From contig JANNFX010000076.1 of assembly GCA_031380225.1 (NCBI GenBank), forward strand, positions 1-39,202: 39,202 bases of DNA, written 5' to 3'. Made by a program: the position numbers and the translations under genes. Source of the DNA: JANNFX01 sp031380225 (GTDB lineage: Bacteria > Pseudomonadota > Alphaproteobacteria > Rhizobiales > Hyphomicrobiaceae). Every line of letters begins with the position of its first letter. Position 1 is the first letter of the stretch. Below, piece by piece: positions 1 to 7,758 of this stretch. The notes below the pieces were generated by a model. The model did no database searches. It saw nothing but the letters and a program-made list of their open reading frames with translations, and was not told the origin of the DNA.

Positions 1-56
1 GGAGAATTTCTGGTTGGTTCCCGAGCCGCGCTAACCCAACCTACAGAAAGAAACCA

Positions 57-1241
57 ATGGCCGCCGAAACTGCACGCCAATTTGACATGCTCCAAGTCCA
101 AGCCGGAAAGATCATGGAGGTCTACGGGCGTCAGGGCCATGAATTCGTTGCGCCGGCGATGATACAACCCGCGGGCGTGTTCCTGGATGTCATCGGCGAA
201 GATCTGCGCGCCCGCACTTACGTGTTTACCGATCCCGATGGCGACGAACTGTGCCTGCGCCCGGATCTGACCGTGCCGACCTGCCGGTTGCATCTTGAAC
301 GGCACCCGAAGGCTTCGGTCCCGGCACGCTATTGCTACAATGGCGCCGCGTTCCGCTTTCAGCCGCAGGGCGCAGACCCGTCCCAGCAGCGCGAGTTCCG
401 CCAGGCTGGCATTGAAAGCTTCGGCTCAGTAGACCGCGAACAAGCCGATGCTGACACGGTCTTTACAATTATTGCGGCGCTGAATGCCGCCGGTCTCCAA
501 AACGTGCGGCTGCGTTTCGGCGATCTTGGCATGTTCAGTTCTCTGCTGCGCTCGGTCGATATCCCCGAACGTTGGCGCCAGCGCCTGCGGCATCATTTTT
601 GGCGTCCCGACGCATTTCGCGCAGAACTTAAGCGATTGACGGACGCGCCGGGAGATTTGACCCGCCATATTCCGACTAAACTTCTTGAGAACCTCAATCC
701 AGGCGATCTGGCCGCCTCGGAGCAGGCCGTGCAGCGCTATTTAGATGCCGAGACCATTGAATCGGTCGGCGTCCGTTCAACGGCCGAAATCACGGCCAAT
801 TTGTTGGAGCGCGTGGCCGACGCCAATGCGACGCCGCTCTCCAAGACCACGTCGCGTGTCATCGAGCGTTATGTTGGATTGACAGTGCCTGCCGATAAGG
901 CTGGCGCGGCTATCAAAGATTTAGCGCGCGAAGAGGGTGTCGATGTGGCGGACGCTTTGGTGGTCTATCAGCGCCGCTTGGACTTGATACGACGCGCGGG
1001 CGTCGATACATCGGCGGCTGAGTTCTCAGCCGAGTTTGGCCGCACGCTCGAATATTATACCGGCTTTGTGTTCGAGGCCTTTGTGGCCGGCAATAGCTTG
1101 TTTTCGTTCCGCGCCGTGGCCGGTGGCGGCCGCTATGACGATTTGCTGCGGGCGGTCGGCGCGCCTCACAACGTCCCAGCCGTCGGCGCGGCCATCAATA
1201 CCGAACACCTTCTTGCAGCACTCAGCGCGGGGGCGTCATGA
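57..1241 (+). CDS. hisZ: ATP phosphoribosyltransferase regulatory subunit HisZ
   Basis: HisZ is a catalytically inactive relative of histidyl-tRNA synthetase. It binds the short form of HisG and makes it active and histidine-sensitive in the first step of histidine synthesis. The 394-residue product shows class II synthetase landmarks: LRPDLTVP at residues 67-74, YYTGFVFEAF at 333-342 and GGGRYDD at 356-362. It lacks the C-terminal anticodon-binding domain of a real HisRS, and the length fits HisZ. The ATG at 57 follows a purine-rich stretch (AGAAAGAAA). Its stop overlaps the hisG start (ATGA), which implies translational coupling. A hisS gene often lies just upstream in alphaproteobacteria, but the window starts too late to see it. 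Confidence 0.93.
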   Translation: MAAETARQFDMLQVQAGKIMEVYGRQGHEFVAPAMIQPAGVFLDVIGEDLRARTYVFTDPDGDELCLRPDLTVPTCRLHLERHPKASVPARYCYNGAAFRFQPQGADPSQQREFRQAGIESFGSVDREQADADTVFTIIAALNAAGLQNVRLRFGDLGMFSSLLRSVDIPERWRQRLRHHFWRPDAFRAELKRLTDAPGDLTRHIPTKLLENLNPGDLAASEQAVQRYLDAETIESVGVRSTAEITANLLERVADANATPLSKTTSRVIERYVGLTVPADKAGAAIKDLAREEGVDVADALVVYQRRLDLIRRAGVDTSAAEFSAEFGRTLEYYTGFVFEAFVAGNSLFSFRAVAGGGRYDDLLRAVGAPHNVPAVGAAINTEHLLAALSAGAS

Positions 1242-1945
1242 CCGGCCGTCTTTTATTCGCGGTGCCGTCCAAGGGCCGCCTGATGGAACAGACCATCGAA
1301 GTTCTGGGCAAAGCTGGACTAGAGATCCGCAAAACTGGCAATCCGCGTGGCTATCGCGGCGAACTGGCCGGAATGACAGACGTCGATGTCGCGTTCATAT
1401 CGGCGAGTGAAATTGCCTGGTACCTGAAGAGCGGCCGTGCACATCTTGGCGTCACCGGCGAGGACCTGATCCGCGAGCAAATGACGGACGCTGGCGAACG
1501 GGTCGAATTCATCAGAAAGCTCGGATTCGGCCATGCTGACGTGGTGGTCGCGGTGCCGGCCAATTGGCTCGACGTGCGCACCATGGCGCAGCTCGACGAA
1601 GTCGCGGCGTCGTTTGAACGCGAGCATGGGCGGTGGTTCCGGGTCGCCACTAAATATATGACGCTGACCCGGCAGTTTTTCGCCTCCAAAGGCCTATCAG
1701 ATTATCGGATCGTTGAAAGCCTCGGCGCCACCGAAGGCACGCCGGCGTCCGGCACCGCCGATTTGATCGTTGACATCACGTCGACCGGCGCCACGCTGGC
1801 GGCCAATGGACTCCGCATCCTCGACGATGGCGTCATTCTGAAGTCCGAAGCTAACCTGGCGGCGAGCAAGGCCGCGCCGTGGTGTGACGCGACGCGGGCT
1901 GCGAAAGCGCGCATCGTTAAAGCTGTGGCGGCCTTGGCGGCCTAA
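1238..1945 (+). CDS. hisG: ATP phosphoribosyltransferase catalytic subunit, short form (HisG)
   Basis: HisG condenses ATP and PRPP to phosphoribosyl-ATP, the committed step of histidine synthesis. At 235 residues this is the short form, which lacks the C-terminal ACT-like regulatory domain and therefore needs HisZ, encoded immediately upstream with a 4-bp overlap. The N-terminus (LLFAVPSKGRL) and the PRPP-binding loop DLIVDITSTGATL at residues 175-187 are typical of the family. No internal stop or truncation is seen. The pair forms a coupled two-gene unit; the next gene on this strand starts about 55 bp later and is unrelated. Confidence 0.95.
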   Translation: MTGRLLFAVPSKGRLMEQTIEVLGKAGLEIRKTGNPRGYRGELAGMTDVDVAFISASEIAWYLKSGRAHLGVTGEDLIREQMTDAGERVEFIRKLGFGHADVVVAVPANWLDVRTMAQLDEVAASFEREHGRWFRVATKYMTLTRQFFASKGLSDYRIVESLGATEGTPASGTADLIVDITSTGATLAANGLRILDDGVILKSEANLAASKAAPWCDATRAAKARIVKAVAALAA

Positions 1946-2002
1946 CTATTTATGAACGGGACTACGGTAATTCTGGTCGCTTCTGCACCGAAATGATTGA
2001 CG

Positions 2003-2515
2003 ATGACCGCTTCCCAACTGATTTACGCTTTCTTAAATCCTGACGGCCGCTCGGACCGCCGCGGATTGTTGATGGCTGCTGTTTGGCTGCTTTGCCTACA
2101 GGCGTTCGCAGTCACGGCGTTGATGGCTTTCGATCTGCCGCCGTTGGGCGCGGTGGCCATTGCCTGTCATATTGCATTTGTGTGGATCGCGTTCGTTGCC
2201 GCCTCCAAGCGCCTGCATGATCTCGGGCTGTCAGCCTGGTGGATCGGCAAAGGTCTCGCTGCGACGGTGGTTTCGACCGTCATCCTGGCGGCCATTCTGA
2301 TGTGCGTCATGGATCAGGCTGCATTCGAGACCGGCCAAGACGGCTATTTCCTGGTTGTCGGCGGTAACATCCTGCCGGTGTTCGCGATGACGTTATGGCT
2401 GCACGTCCAGCGTGGCATGAGTGGCGGCAACATCTACGGTCCGCTGCCCGGAGCATCGGGATTTTCGATGCCAGGTCTCAGCCATACTTCGCCGCTTCCC
2501 GCCGCAGTCCGTTAA
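2003..2515 (+). CDS. DUF805 family inner-membrane protein
   Basis: The product is about 170 residues with four hydrophobic segments (roughly residues 22-43, 48-70, 82-104 and 120-138). It has the DUF805 pattern of an N-terminal F-x-GR-x-RR-type motif (FLNPDGRSDRRGL) and a KRLHDLGLSAWW motif between the second and third segments. The function of this family is unknown. A TTG two codons upstream (1997) is an alternative start; the ATG at 2003 is preferred. The 3' end overlaps the end of the convergent lysR gene by 38 bp, so the last residues are encoded on both strands. Confidence 0.8.
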   Translation: MTASQLIYAFLNPDGRSDRRGLLMAAVWLLCLQAFAVTALMAFDLPPLGAVAIACHIAFVWIAFVAASKRLHDLGLSAWWIGKGLAATVVSTVILAAILMCVMDQAAFETGQDGYFLVVGGNILPVFAMTLWLHVQRGMSGGNIYGPLPGASGFSMPGLSHTSPLPAAVR

Positions 2516-3326
2516 TAATTGGCTCATAGGCCTCTTCGTCGCGCGCTTCCGGATAGACCATATAGACCGGATAAATGAACTTGCGCCCGCGTTTGGTATC
2601 CTTGAGACGCCCGCGCGCAATGTGATGGCGCACCAGCCGCATCGGGAAATATCCTGACGCTCCGTTGGCGAGGATGTAGCTCAACGCCCCCGATCCAAGA
2701 TCGAGATTGAGACCGGGATTGGTACGTTCCGGGTAGGCGGCCGCGTGGTCTTCCTGGAATTCAGGACCCCAATCTATAAAGACATAGTCTCCTGCCGAAC
2801 GCCGTCCCGTGCCGCCCGTGCCCGACACCATGACGAACTCTTCGTCGAACAAATGCTCGATCGTGTGACCTGGTGGTTGCGACGGATTGTACATCACGGC
2901 GAGGTCTAGGGTGCCCTCGATTAGGCGCTGGGTCAGCACTTGCGGTAGGCCATGGCACGCTGAAACCGCAATATCGGGGATCTTTTCGCGCATCCACGAC
3001 ACCCACTTCAACAAAAATCCCTCCCACAAACTGAGCGCCGCTCCGACCGCCAAGTGGTCACGATGTTGGTCTGACAGTGAGACCGAGAGCTGCGCGTGTT
3101 GCCAGACGCGGACGAGTGCAAGCGCATGTTTCTGGAATTGTTGACCGGCTGCGGTGAGTTCTGCACCACTTTTTGAGCGCTCGAACAGCGGCCGGCCTAA
3201 CATATCTTCGAGGCCTTTGATCCGCGCAGACACCGTTGATTGCGTCACGTTCATCTTGCGTGCAGCATCGATAAAGCTGCCGGTTTCGGCAACCATCAAG
3301 AACGTTCGCGCTTGATTGATATCCAT
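2478..3326 (-). CDS. LysR-family transcriptional regulator
   Basis: The 282-residue protein begins with a LysR winged helix-turn-helix (residues 1-60: ARTFLMVAETGSF, AARKMNVTQSTVSARIKGLE, GRPLFER). An effector-binding domain of periplasmic-binding fold follows, from about residue 90. The family binds DNA as a tetramer and usually controls a divergent gene and itself. The start is 34 bp from a perfect inverted repeat (3361-3379) with the classic ATC-N9-GAT LysR signature. The divergent genes are a 22-residue basic peptide and a small secreted protein. The ligand cannot be deduced. The 3' end overlaps the DUF805 gene tail-to-tail. Confidence 0.9.
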   Translation of the reverse strand: MDINQARTFLMVAETGSFIDAARKMNVTQSTVSARIKGLEDMLGRPLFERSKSGAELTAAGQQFQKHALALVRVWQHAQLSVSLSDQHRDHLAVGAALSLWEGFLLKWVSWMREKIPDIAVSACHGLPQVLTQRLIEGTLDLAVMYNPSQPPGHTIEHLFDEEFVMVSGTGGTGRRSAGDYVFIDWGPEFQEDHAAAYPERTNPGLNLDLGSGALSYILANGASGYFPMRLVRHHIARGRLKDTKRGRKFIYPVYMVYPEARDEEAYEPIINGLRREAAKYG

Positions 3327-3360
3327 TGCAACGCCGTCACAGAAATTCAGTTTTCAACAT

Positions 3361-3379
3361 CTATCGATTATTTCGATAG
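3361..3379. promoter_or_regulatory. Predicted LysR operator between divergent genes
   Basis: A perfect 7-bp inverted repeat, CTATCGA and TCGATAG, is separated by TTATT. It contains ATC-N9-GAT, the core recognised by many LysR-type regulators. It lies 34 bp upstream of the lysR start codon, in the lysR/peptide intergenic region, which is the usual place for an autoregulatory and activating site. Binding by this LysR is inferred from position and symmetry. Confidence 0.65.
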
Positions 3380-3508
3380 TGGTCACCGGAAAAATCCGTT
3401 TGAAGAGTGAGGTGATTCTCACCACATTGCACTTGACCCGGCCGCGAGTCGGGGAACGAGAGACTCGTCACATCGTGATAACGAGTCGCCAATGGAAGGA
3501 AGAAGACC

Positions 3509-3577
3509 ATGAAGGCCAAGAAAGCTGCGAAGAAGCCGGCTGCTAAAAAAGCTGCAAAGAAGGCGAAGAAGAAGTAA
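3509..3577 (+). CDS. 22-residue lysine/alanine-rich basic peptide
   Basis: This tiny reading frame starts with ATG and ends with TAA. It encodes 22 residues, of which 12 are Lys and 8 Ala, plus Met and one Pro (pattern AKKAAKKPAAKKAAKK). A strong ribosome site (GGAAGGAAG) lies about 8 bases upstream, which argues that it is translated. The composition is like the tails of histone H1-like and AlgP-type bacterial proteins, which bind nucleic acid by charge; that function here is inference. It sits between the lysR operator and a small secreted-protein gene on the same strand, with a 31-bp gap. It could instead be a leader peptide. Confidence 0.55.
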   Translation: MKAKKAAKKPAAKKAAKKAKKK

Positions 3578-3608
3578 GAACTGACGCTCTGGATCAAGGG
3601 AGCGCGCC

Positions 3609-3953
3609 GTGAACATCTTCAAAATAGTCGCGGCCCTCTCGCTCCAATGCCTTGTCTGCGCCACGGCCGCCAACGCGGTCTCGGTCAAGAACCTCGACGA
3701 AACAGAGTACACGCTGACCGTCGTCGAAGGTGCCTCCTCACAGGAACTGTCCCTCAAGCCGGGTGCCAGCGTGAATGGCATCTGTCTCAAAGGGTGTCTG
3801 ATCAAGCTAAGTAGCGATCAGGACTCTTATGAGCTGGAGGGAGGCGAGGTGACATCAATAGAAAGCGGCGTGCTGTGGGGCGATGAGATAACCCCTCCCG
3901 CAGCAGTGAGCGAGGTGCCGTCAAACGGCGCTTCGACTGACAAAAAGCCGTAA
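3609..3953 (+). CDS. Small exported protein of unknown function
   Basis: The 114-residue product has a signal peptide (residues 1-23, hydrophobic core IVAALSLQCLVCATAA, cleavage after ANA). A compact beta-rich domain follows with two cysteines (GICLKGCLIKL) that could form a disulphide, and a Pro/Ser-rich tail. The start is GTG, supported by AAGGGAG six bases upstream. I do not recognise the family. The gene lies downstream of the basic peptide gene, on the side of the intergenic region facing away from lysR, and ends at a hairpin terminator (3981-4022), so it may belong to the LysR-controlled unit. Confidence 0.65.
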   Translation: MNIFKIVAALSLQCLVCATAANAVSVKNLDETEYTLTVVEGASSQELSLKPGASVNGICLKGCLIKLSSDQDSYELEGGEVTSIESGVLWGDEITPPAAVSEVPSNGASTDKKP

Positions 3954-3980
3954 ACTTCCAGAGCTCATCCATCATTCGTC

Positions 3981-4022
3981 AGCGCCTGGCACCGCAATCG
4001 TGGTGCTGGGCGTTATTGTTTT
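3981..4022 (+). terminator. Hairpin terminator after the small exported protein gene
   Basis: AGCGCCTGGCACC pairs with GGTGCTGGGCGTT across an 8-base loop, allowing G-U pairs, and is followed by ATTGTTTT. It lies between convergent genes (the exported protein gene and lipB) and may work in both directions. Confidence 0.65.
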
Positions 4023-4030
4023 GTGAAACG

Positions 4031-4669
4031 CTATCGTTCTGAGAACCCATGGAATTCCGCCGCAAGCGCGGCATCAACCGCGGACATCGAGGCGTCAATT
4101 CCAAGTGCCGCCAGACTGGTCACACGGCTGTCTTTGAGACCACACGGCACAATGCCGTCGAAATGTGAGAGTTCCGGTGCCACGTTGAGCGCGACCCCGT
4201 GAAAACTAATGCCGTGCCGGATCCGCAATCCGATGGCCGCGATCTTTGCAGGCTCCAAGCCGCCATCATCAACCCATAAGCCTGTCCGGCCGGCAATCGT
4301 GAAGCTTTTAACGCCGAAGTGTAGAAGCGTGCGCATCATCCAGGCTTCGAGTGCGGCCACGAAAGCGCGCACGTCACCACCGAAGCGCGTTTGGACGCTG
4401 AGCATCGTATAGACCACGCGTTGTCCGGGGCCGTGATACGTAAATTGACCGCCGCGGCCTGTTTGATAAACCGGGAAGCGCCGGGGATTGAGCAGGTCCT
4501 CAGGTTTGGCCGACGTGCCCGCACTGTAGAGCGGCGGATGCTCAACTAGCCAGACGAGTTCAGATTCCAGGCCGGACGCAACAGTGCCCACGCGGCGCTC
4601 CATTAATTCGAGCGCGGCGTCGTAACCGGTCAACCCGGCAGTGATTTGCCATTCGGGCCGGGCTGGCAT
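4031..4669 (-). CDS. lipB: Lipoyl(octanoyl) transferase LipB
   Basis: LipB moves octanoyl groups from acyl carrier protein to the lipoyl domains of 2-oxoacid dehydrogenases and the glycine cleavage H protein, the first step of lipoate synthesis. The protein carries ELVWLVEHPPLYSAGTS, the RGGQFTYHGPGQ signature, the catalytic lysine in KIAAIGLRIR and the catalytic cysteine in IVPCGLKDSRVTSL. The start is uncertain. The frame stays open to an ATG at 4798, but the Arg-rich first 40 residues look non-native. The ATG at 4669 gives 212 residues, close to the family length; a GTG at 4702 is another option. No clear ribosome site helps to decide. Confidence 0.9.
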   Translation of the reverse strand: MPARPEWQITAGLTGYDAALELMERRVGTVASGLESELVWLVEHPPLYSAGTSAKPEDLLNPRRFPVYQTGRGGQFTYHGPGQRVVYTMLSVQTRFGGDVRAFVAALEAWMMRTLLHFGVKSFTIAGRTGLWVDDGGLEPAKIAAIGLRIRHGISFHGVALNVAPELSHFDGIVPCGLKDSRVTSLAALGIDASMSAVDAALAAEFHGFSER

Positions 4670-4862
4670 TGATCGCGACAATTTCGGCGCAACGTTGGTC
4701 ACGGAAACCCTATTTATCCCGCTTCGACGACGGAGTTTGGAGAGCCTAACACGACGGCATGGATGCGGCCATGTTGCGGTCAGAATGGCGCTTGTCATGG
4801 CCGCCGGGCTTTGTTAGTGGGTGGCTTCCTCGCGATGGGCCCCCCGGGCTCGTTGCCTCGTC

Positions 4863-4949
4863 GCGGTCGTGGCGGAATTGGTAGACGCACTACCTTGAGG
4901 TGGTAACGCTCGAAAGGGCGTGGAAGTTCGAGTCTTCTCGACCGCACCA
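4863..4949 (+). tRNA. tRNA-Leu (anticodon GAG)
   Basis: The acceptor stem GCGGTCG pairs with CGACCGC, followed by discriminator A and an encoded CCA (4947-4949). The D arm contains GGAATTGGTAGAC. The anticodon stem CTACC/GGTAA closes the loop TTGAGGT with anticodon GAG at 4897-4899. A long class II variable arm (CGCTC/GGGCG) and a T arm with TTCGAGT follow. This matches bacterial tRNA-Leu, reading CUC/CUU codons. No mobile element is seen at its 3' end. Confidence 0.96.
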
Positions 4950-5060
4950 GTTTTTCCTGGACGTTGTTTCAGGCCGATGCCGAACCGTGTCAGCGGCGGC
5001 ATGCAGGGCTAATGATAACTTAAGTCTGCGTTGCCCGGATGGACCTTAAAGCCAGCCTGG

Positions 5061-6230
5061 CTATTGGCCGTAGGTATACATCGGGCCGCGGCCTTCCGCG
5101 CTAGCCCGCTTCACACGACTGAACCGTTTTGACCTGGGTTTAACACCAGACTGCTGATCGTCGTTATTGAGGGTCGACTTGCGCGCTCGAGACGTCCGTC
5201 TCGGTTGCGAGATATCACCGTCACTGTTGACGGCCGCCGTGGTGATCGAACTCGATTTTGATGCCTTGCCTGCTGGCCCGCGATCTTGCGCCTGAGGGGT
5301 GAGTGCCGTCACTTCTGGGCCCTCAGTCGAGGCTGGCTTCAACATCGCAATAGGCGCAAAAAATGGTTGCAACTGGTGCGTGGCCGCAGCCGTTTGAGCC
5401 TCACCTTTGCCGCCCTCTCGCTTGGCCAGAATTGGTTTCAGCTGCTCTTCAATTGCAGCGACGGGGGTCGCTGTGTTTTTGGTTTTCAAATGGACGACCT
5501 GGTAACCACCGTCCTTAAGGGCCCTCAAAATGTCGGGCAAAGCCTTGGCCGTTGAGGCCTTGATGTCGTGGAACAAAAGTATTCCGCCATTGCGCTTTTC
5601 GATTTCTTTCATGGTCCGCGCGAACAGCTTGCCGGGATCTCTAATGTAACTGTCGTTTGAAATGACATCGACGGTGAAGGCTGCAATCCCCCGCGACTGC
5701 AAATGCGCCAGCAATGGGTTTGAATCGTTCAATCCCGGAAAGCGGAAGAAGGGTGCGATTGGCTGGCCAGCAGCAAGCGTCACGGCTGCGTGCCCGCGCT
5801 CGATCTGATCAATTCCGCGCTCCAGACCAAGCCGGCTGATATTCATCGGATGCGACCAGGTGTGGGATCCAACCGTGTGGCCGCGCGCGATCTCCTCCTT
5901 CACTAAATCTGGATAGGCAAACGCCATTTGTCCGATCGCGAAGAACGTTGCCTTGGTGCAAAACTGATCGAGTGTATCGAGGATCGGTCGTGTGAAGGCG
6001 GGCAGCGGGCCGTCGTCAATCGTGATCACGACTTCTTTAGGTCCGAGAAACGATGGCTCACGTGTAAAGCGGCTATTCTCGCCGAACAAAGCGCCGGTGG
6101 TTGTATCAATTTCAATGACCCGCGAGACACCCAGCCCACCTGCCGGATCGGCGCAGGTTTGCGCGCCAACCGGGCTCCCGCAAATACCCAAAGCTGCCAG
6201 CAAAATGGCGGCGGTCACCAGTCGGTTCAT
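5061..6230 (-). CDS. Exported NodB-type polysaccharide deacetylase (paralogue 1)
   Basis: This 389-residue protein has a signal peptide (residues 1-23, ending VGA-QT) and a carbohydrate esterase 4 (NodB) domain at about 65-250. Motif 1 is TIDDGP (70-75), motif 2 is the metal-binding SHTWSH (122-127), motif 3 is FRFPGLND (162-169) and motif 5 is ILLFHD (217-222). Such enzymes remove N- or O-acetyl groups from cell-wall or exopolysaccharides in the periplasm. The last 130 residues are a low-complexity Ser/Thr/Lys/Arg-rich basic tail that may bind the wall or DNA-like polyanions. It lies 3' of a paralogue on the same strand (127-bp gap), which suggests tandem duplication. The natural substrate is unknown. 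Confidence 0.85.
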   Translation of the reverse strand: MNRLVTAAILLAALGICGSPVGAQTCADPAGGLGVSRVIEIDTTTGALFGENSRFTREPSFLGPKEVVITIDDGPLPAFTRPILDTLDQFCTKATFFAIGQMAFAYPDLVKEEIARGHTVGSHTWSHPMNISRLGLERGIDQIERGHAAVTLAAGQPIAPFFRFPGLNDSNPLLAHLQSRGIAAFTVDVISNDSYIRDPGKLFARTMKEIEKRNGGILLFHDIKASTAKALPDILRALKDGGYQVVHLKTKNTATPVAAIEEQLKPILAKREGGKGEAQTAAATHQLQPFFAPIAMLKPASTEGPEVTALTPQAQDRGPAGKASKSSSITTAAVNSDGDISQPRRTSRARKSTLNNDDQQSGVKPRSKRFSRVKRASAEGRGPMYTYGQ

Positions 6231-6357
6231 TGTCAGCCCCAGTCGCTTGTTTCCGGGCGGACTCTGGTCGATATTTCTTTGTTTTACAACCTAGAAGCCG
6301 CCGCCGTTTGCGCATCACGAAAAACTGATGCGGCAACGCATCGGTTTAAGAATGGAG

Positions 6358-7494
6358 CTACTCGCCAGGCAGACGGATTCTCCAGGGATCGTCGTCCATC
6401 TGCCACAGCGGCCGCCTCTTTAGAGCTGGTGGTGAATAGGCAACAGGAGGAGCTTCAGATGCCGGCACATCATTGGAGCCAGTGCCTTCTTGTGGCGCAG
6501 TCCAAGGCAAAGAAACCGGGTCAGTGGTGCCGGTCGCAATGGTGGCTGTCGGCTGTGTCCCTTTCGGCACGGCGCTCGGATTGCCTTTGGGGTTAGGACC
6601 AGACGCTGTCTCTGGAAGTGCGAGGCCGCCGCCGGATTGGTTCGCGATCGCTGGATATTTCTTCGCCGCTTCACGCTCTGCCATCACATCGAACTCAGGC
6701 AACGTAGTTGACGCCGACTTAGCGACCAAATGGACAATCTTAAAGCCGTGCTTGTGCATGTCTTCGAGCAGCTTTGACAGCGCTCCTGCCGTCGATGGCT
6801 GGATATCGTGAAAAAGGATAATCCCCTTTTTAGCGACCTTGAGCTGGCTCATCACCTGTCGAAGCACCGCGCCGGGGTTGCGGCTGCGGAAATCCTCGCT
6901 ATCGACCTCAATCGAGAATGTGCTCATGTTACGGCTGGCCAAATGCGCAAGCGCGGCTTTGCTGTCCCGCAAATACGGGAAGCGAAAAAAAGGGGCCACG
7001 GGAGCCCCGAGCGCCAGCGTGACCGCACTTAACCCCAATTCAATTTCGGTCTTGGCCTGTTCTGCGCTGAGTGAAGAAAGCTTCTTGTGGGACCAGGTGT
7101 GTGAGGCAACGGTGTGCCCACGACGCGCGGTCTCTTTCAGCATTTCGGGATCGGATAGGGCCATCTTGCCGACGGAAAAGAATGTCGCTCGTGTACATTG
7201 ACGGTCGAGGATATCCAGGATCGGCTTGGTGTACCGGCGCATTGGGCCGTCATCAAAGGTCAACACGACTTCGCCGTCGGCCAGGAAGTCGACATCTTTG
7301 TAATGGCTGTGACCAAACTTGGGACCGCCGGTGGTATCGATTTCAACGATGCGCGATAGGCCGATTACATCTGTTCGGCTGGCACAGTCTGGCGGCAGAG
7401 GAACGGAAACCGTCAAGGCGGTTTCGGCGCTCGCTGTGCAAAGCGCCATGGTCATAGCCAGCGCGGCCATCGATGTTCGTCGGATCAGTGTCAT
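6358..7494 (-). CDS. Exported NodB-type polysaccharide deacetylase (paralogue 2)
   Basis: A 378-residue paralogue of the neighbouring deacetylase. It has a signal peptide (residues 1-23) and a NodB domain with TFDDGP (79-84), SHTWSH (131-136), RFPYLRDS (171-178) and ILLFHD (226-230), followed by a Pro/Thr/Ala-rich tail of about 120 residues. Both copies share the unusual pre-domain stretch SRIVEIDTTGG / SRVIEIDTTTG, so they come from one ancestor. This copy keeps the canonical TFDDGP where paralogue 1 has TIDDGP. The tails differ in composition (acidic/proline-rich here, basic there), which hints at different localisation. It is transcribed ahead of paralogue 1. Confidence 0.86.
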   Translation of the reverse strand: MTLIRRTSMAALAMTMALCTASAETALTVSVPLPPDCASRTDVIGLSRIVEIDTTGGPKFGHSHYKDVDFLADGEVVLTFDDGPMRRYTKPILDILDRQCTRATFFSVGKMALSDPEMLKETARRGHTVASHTWSHKKLSSLSAEQAKTEIELGLSAVTLALGAPVAPFFRFPYLRDSKAALAHLASRNMSTFSIEVDSEDFRSRNPGAVLRQVMSQLKVAKKGIILFHDIQPSTAGALSKLLEDMHKHGFKIVHLVAKSASTTLPEFDVMAEREAAKKYPAIANQSGGGLALPETASGPNPKGNPSAVPKGTQPTATIATGTTDPVSLPWTAPQEGTGSNDVPASEAPPVAYSPPALKRRPLWQMDDDPWRIRLPGE

Positions 7495-7758
7495 TTAAGC
7501 CCTAACAACGTGCACCTTGCCCTATGCCATTGTGGTCATTCACGCAATGCCTGGGGCGACACAGCCGGCAGGGACCGTCAGCACTGATTATCCTGCATAA
7601 TATGTTTCAACACGTTGGCACTGCTTGCAATTGTTGGGTGTGTCAGACATGGGTAATTGTCTTGTGCCGTAGCAAACGTATTGGCTGTTTGGCCGCGGGG
7701 GGCGGCTCGCCACGGCTGGCCAGTAACGCTTGTCATAAAGATGAAATAAGGGGGCGTG

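Noticed and set aside
4863..4949. tRNA-Leu as an integration site for a mobile element.
   Set aside because: There is no integrase and no repeated copy of the tRNA 3' end in the window.
7495..7758. Possible Mg2+ riboswitch (M-box) before mgtE.
   Set aside because: No convincing conserved core or terminator was found in the 260-bp leader.
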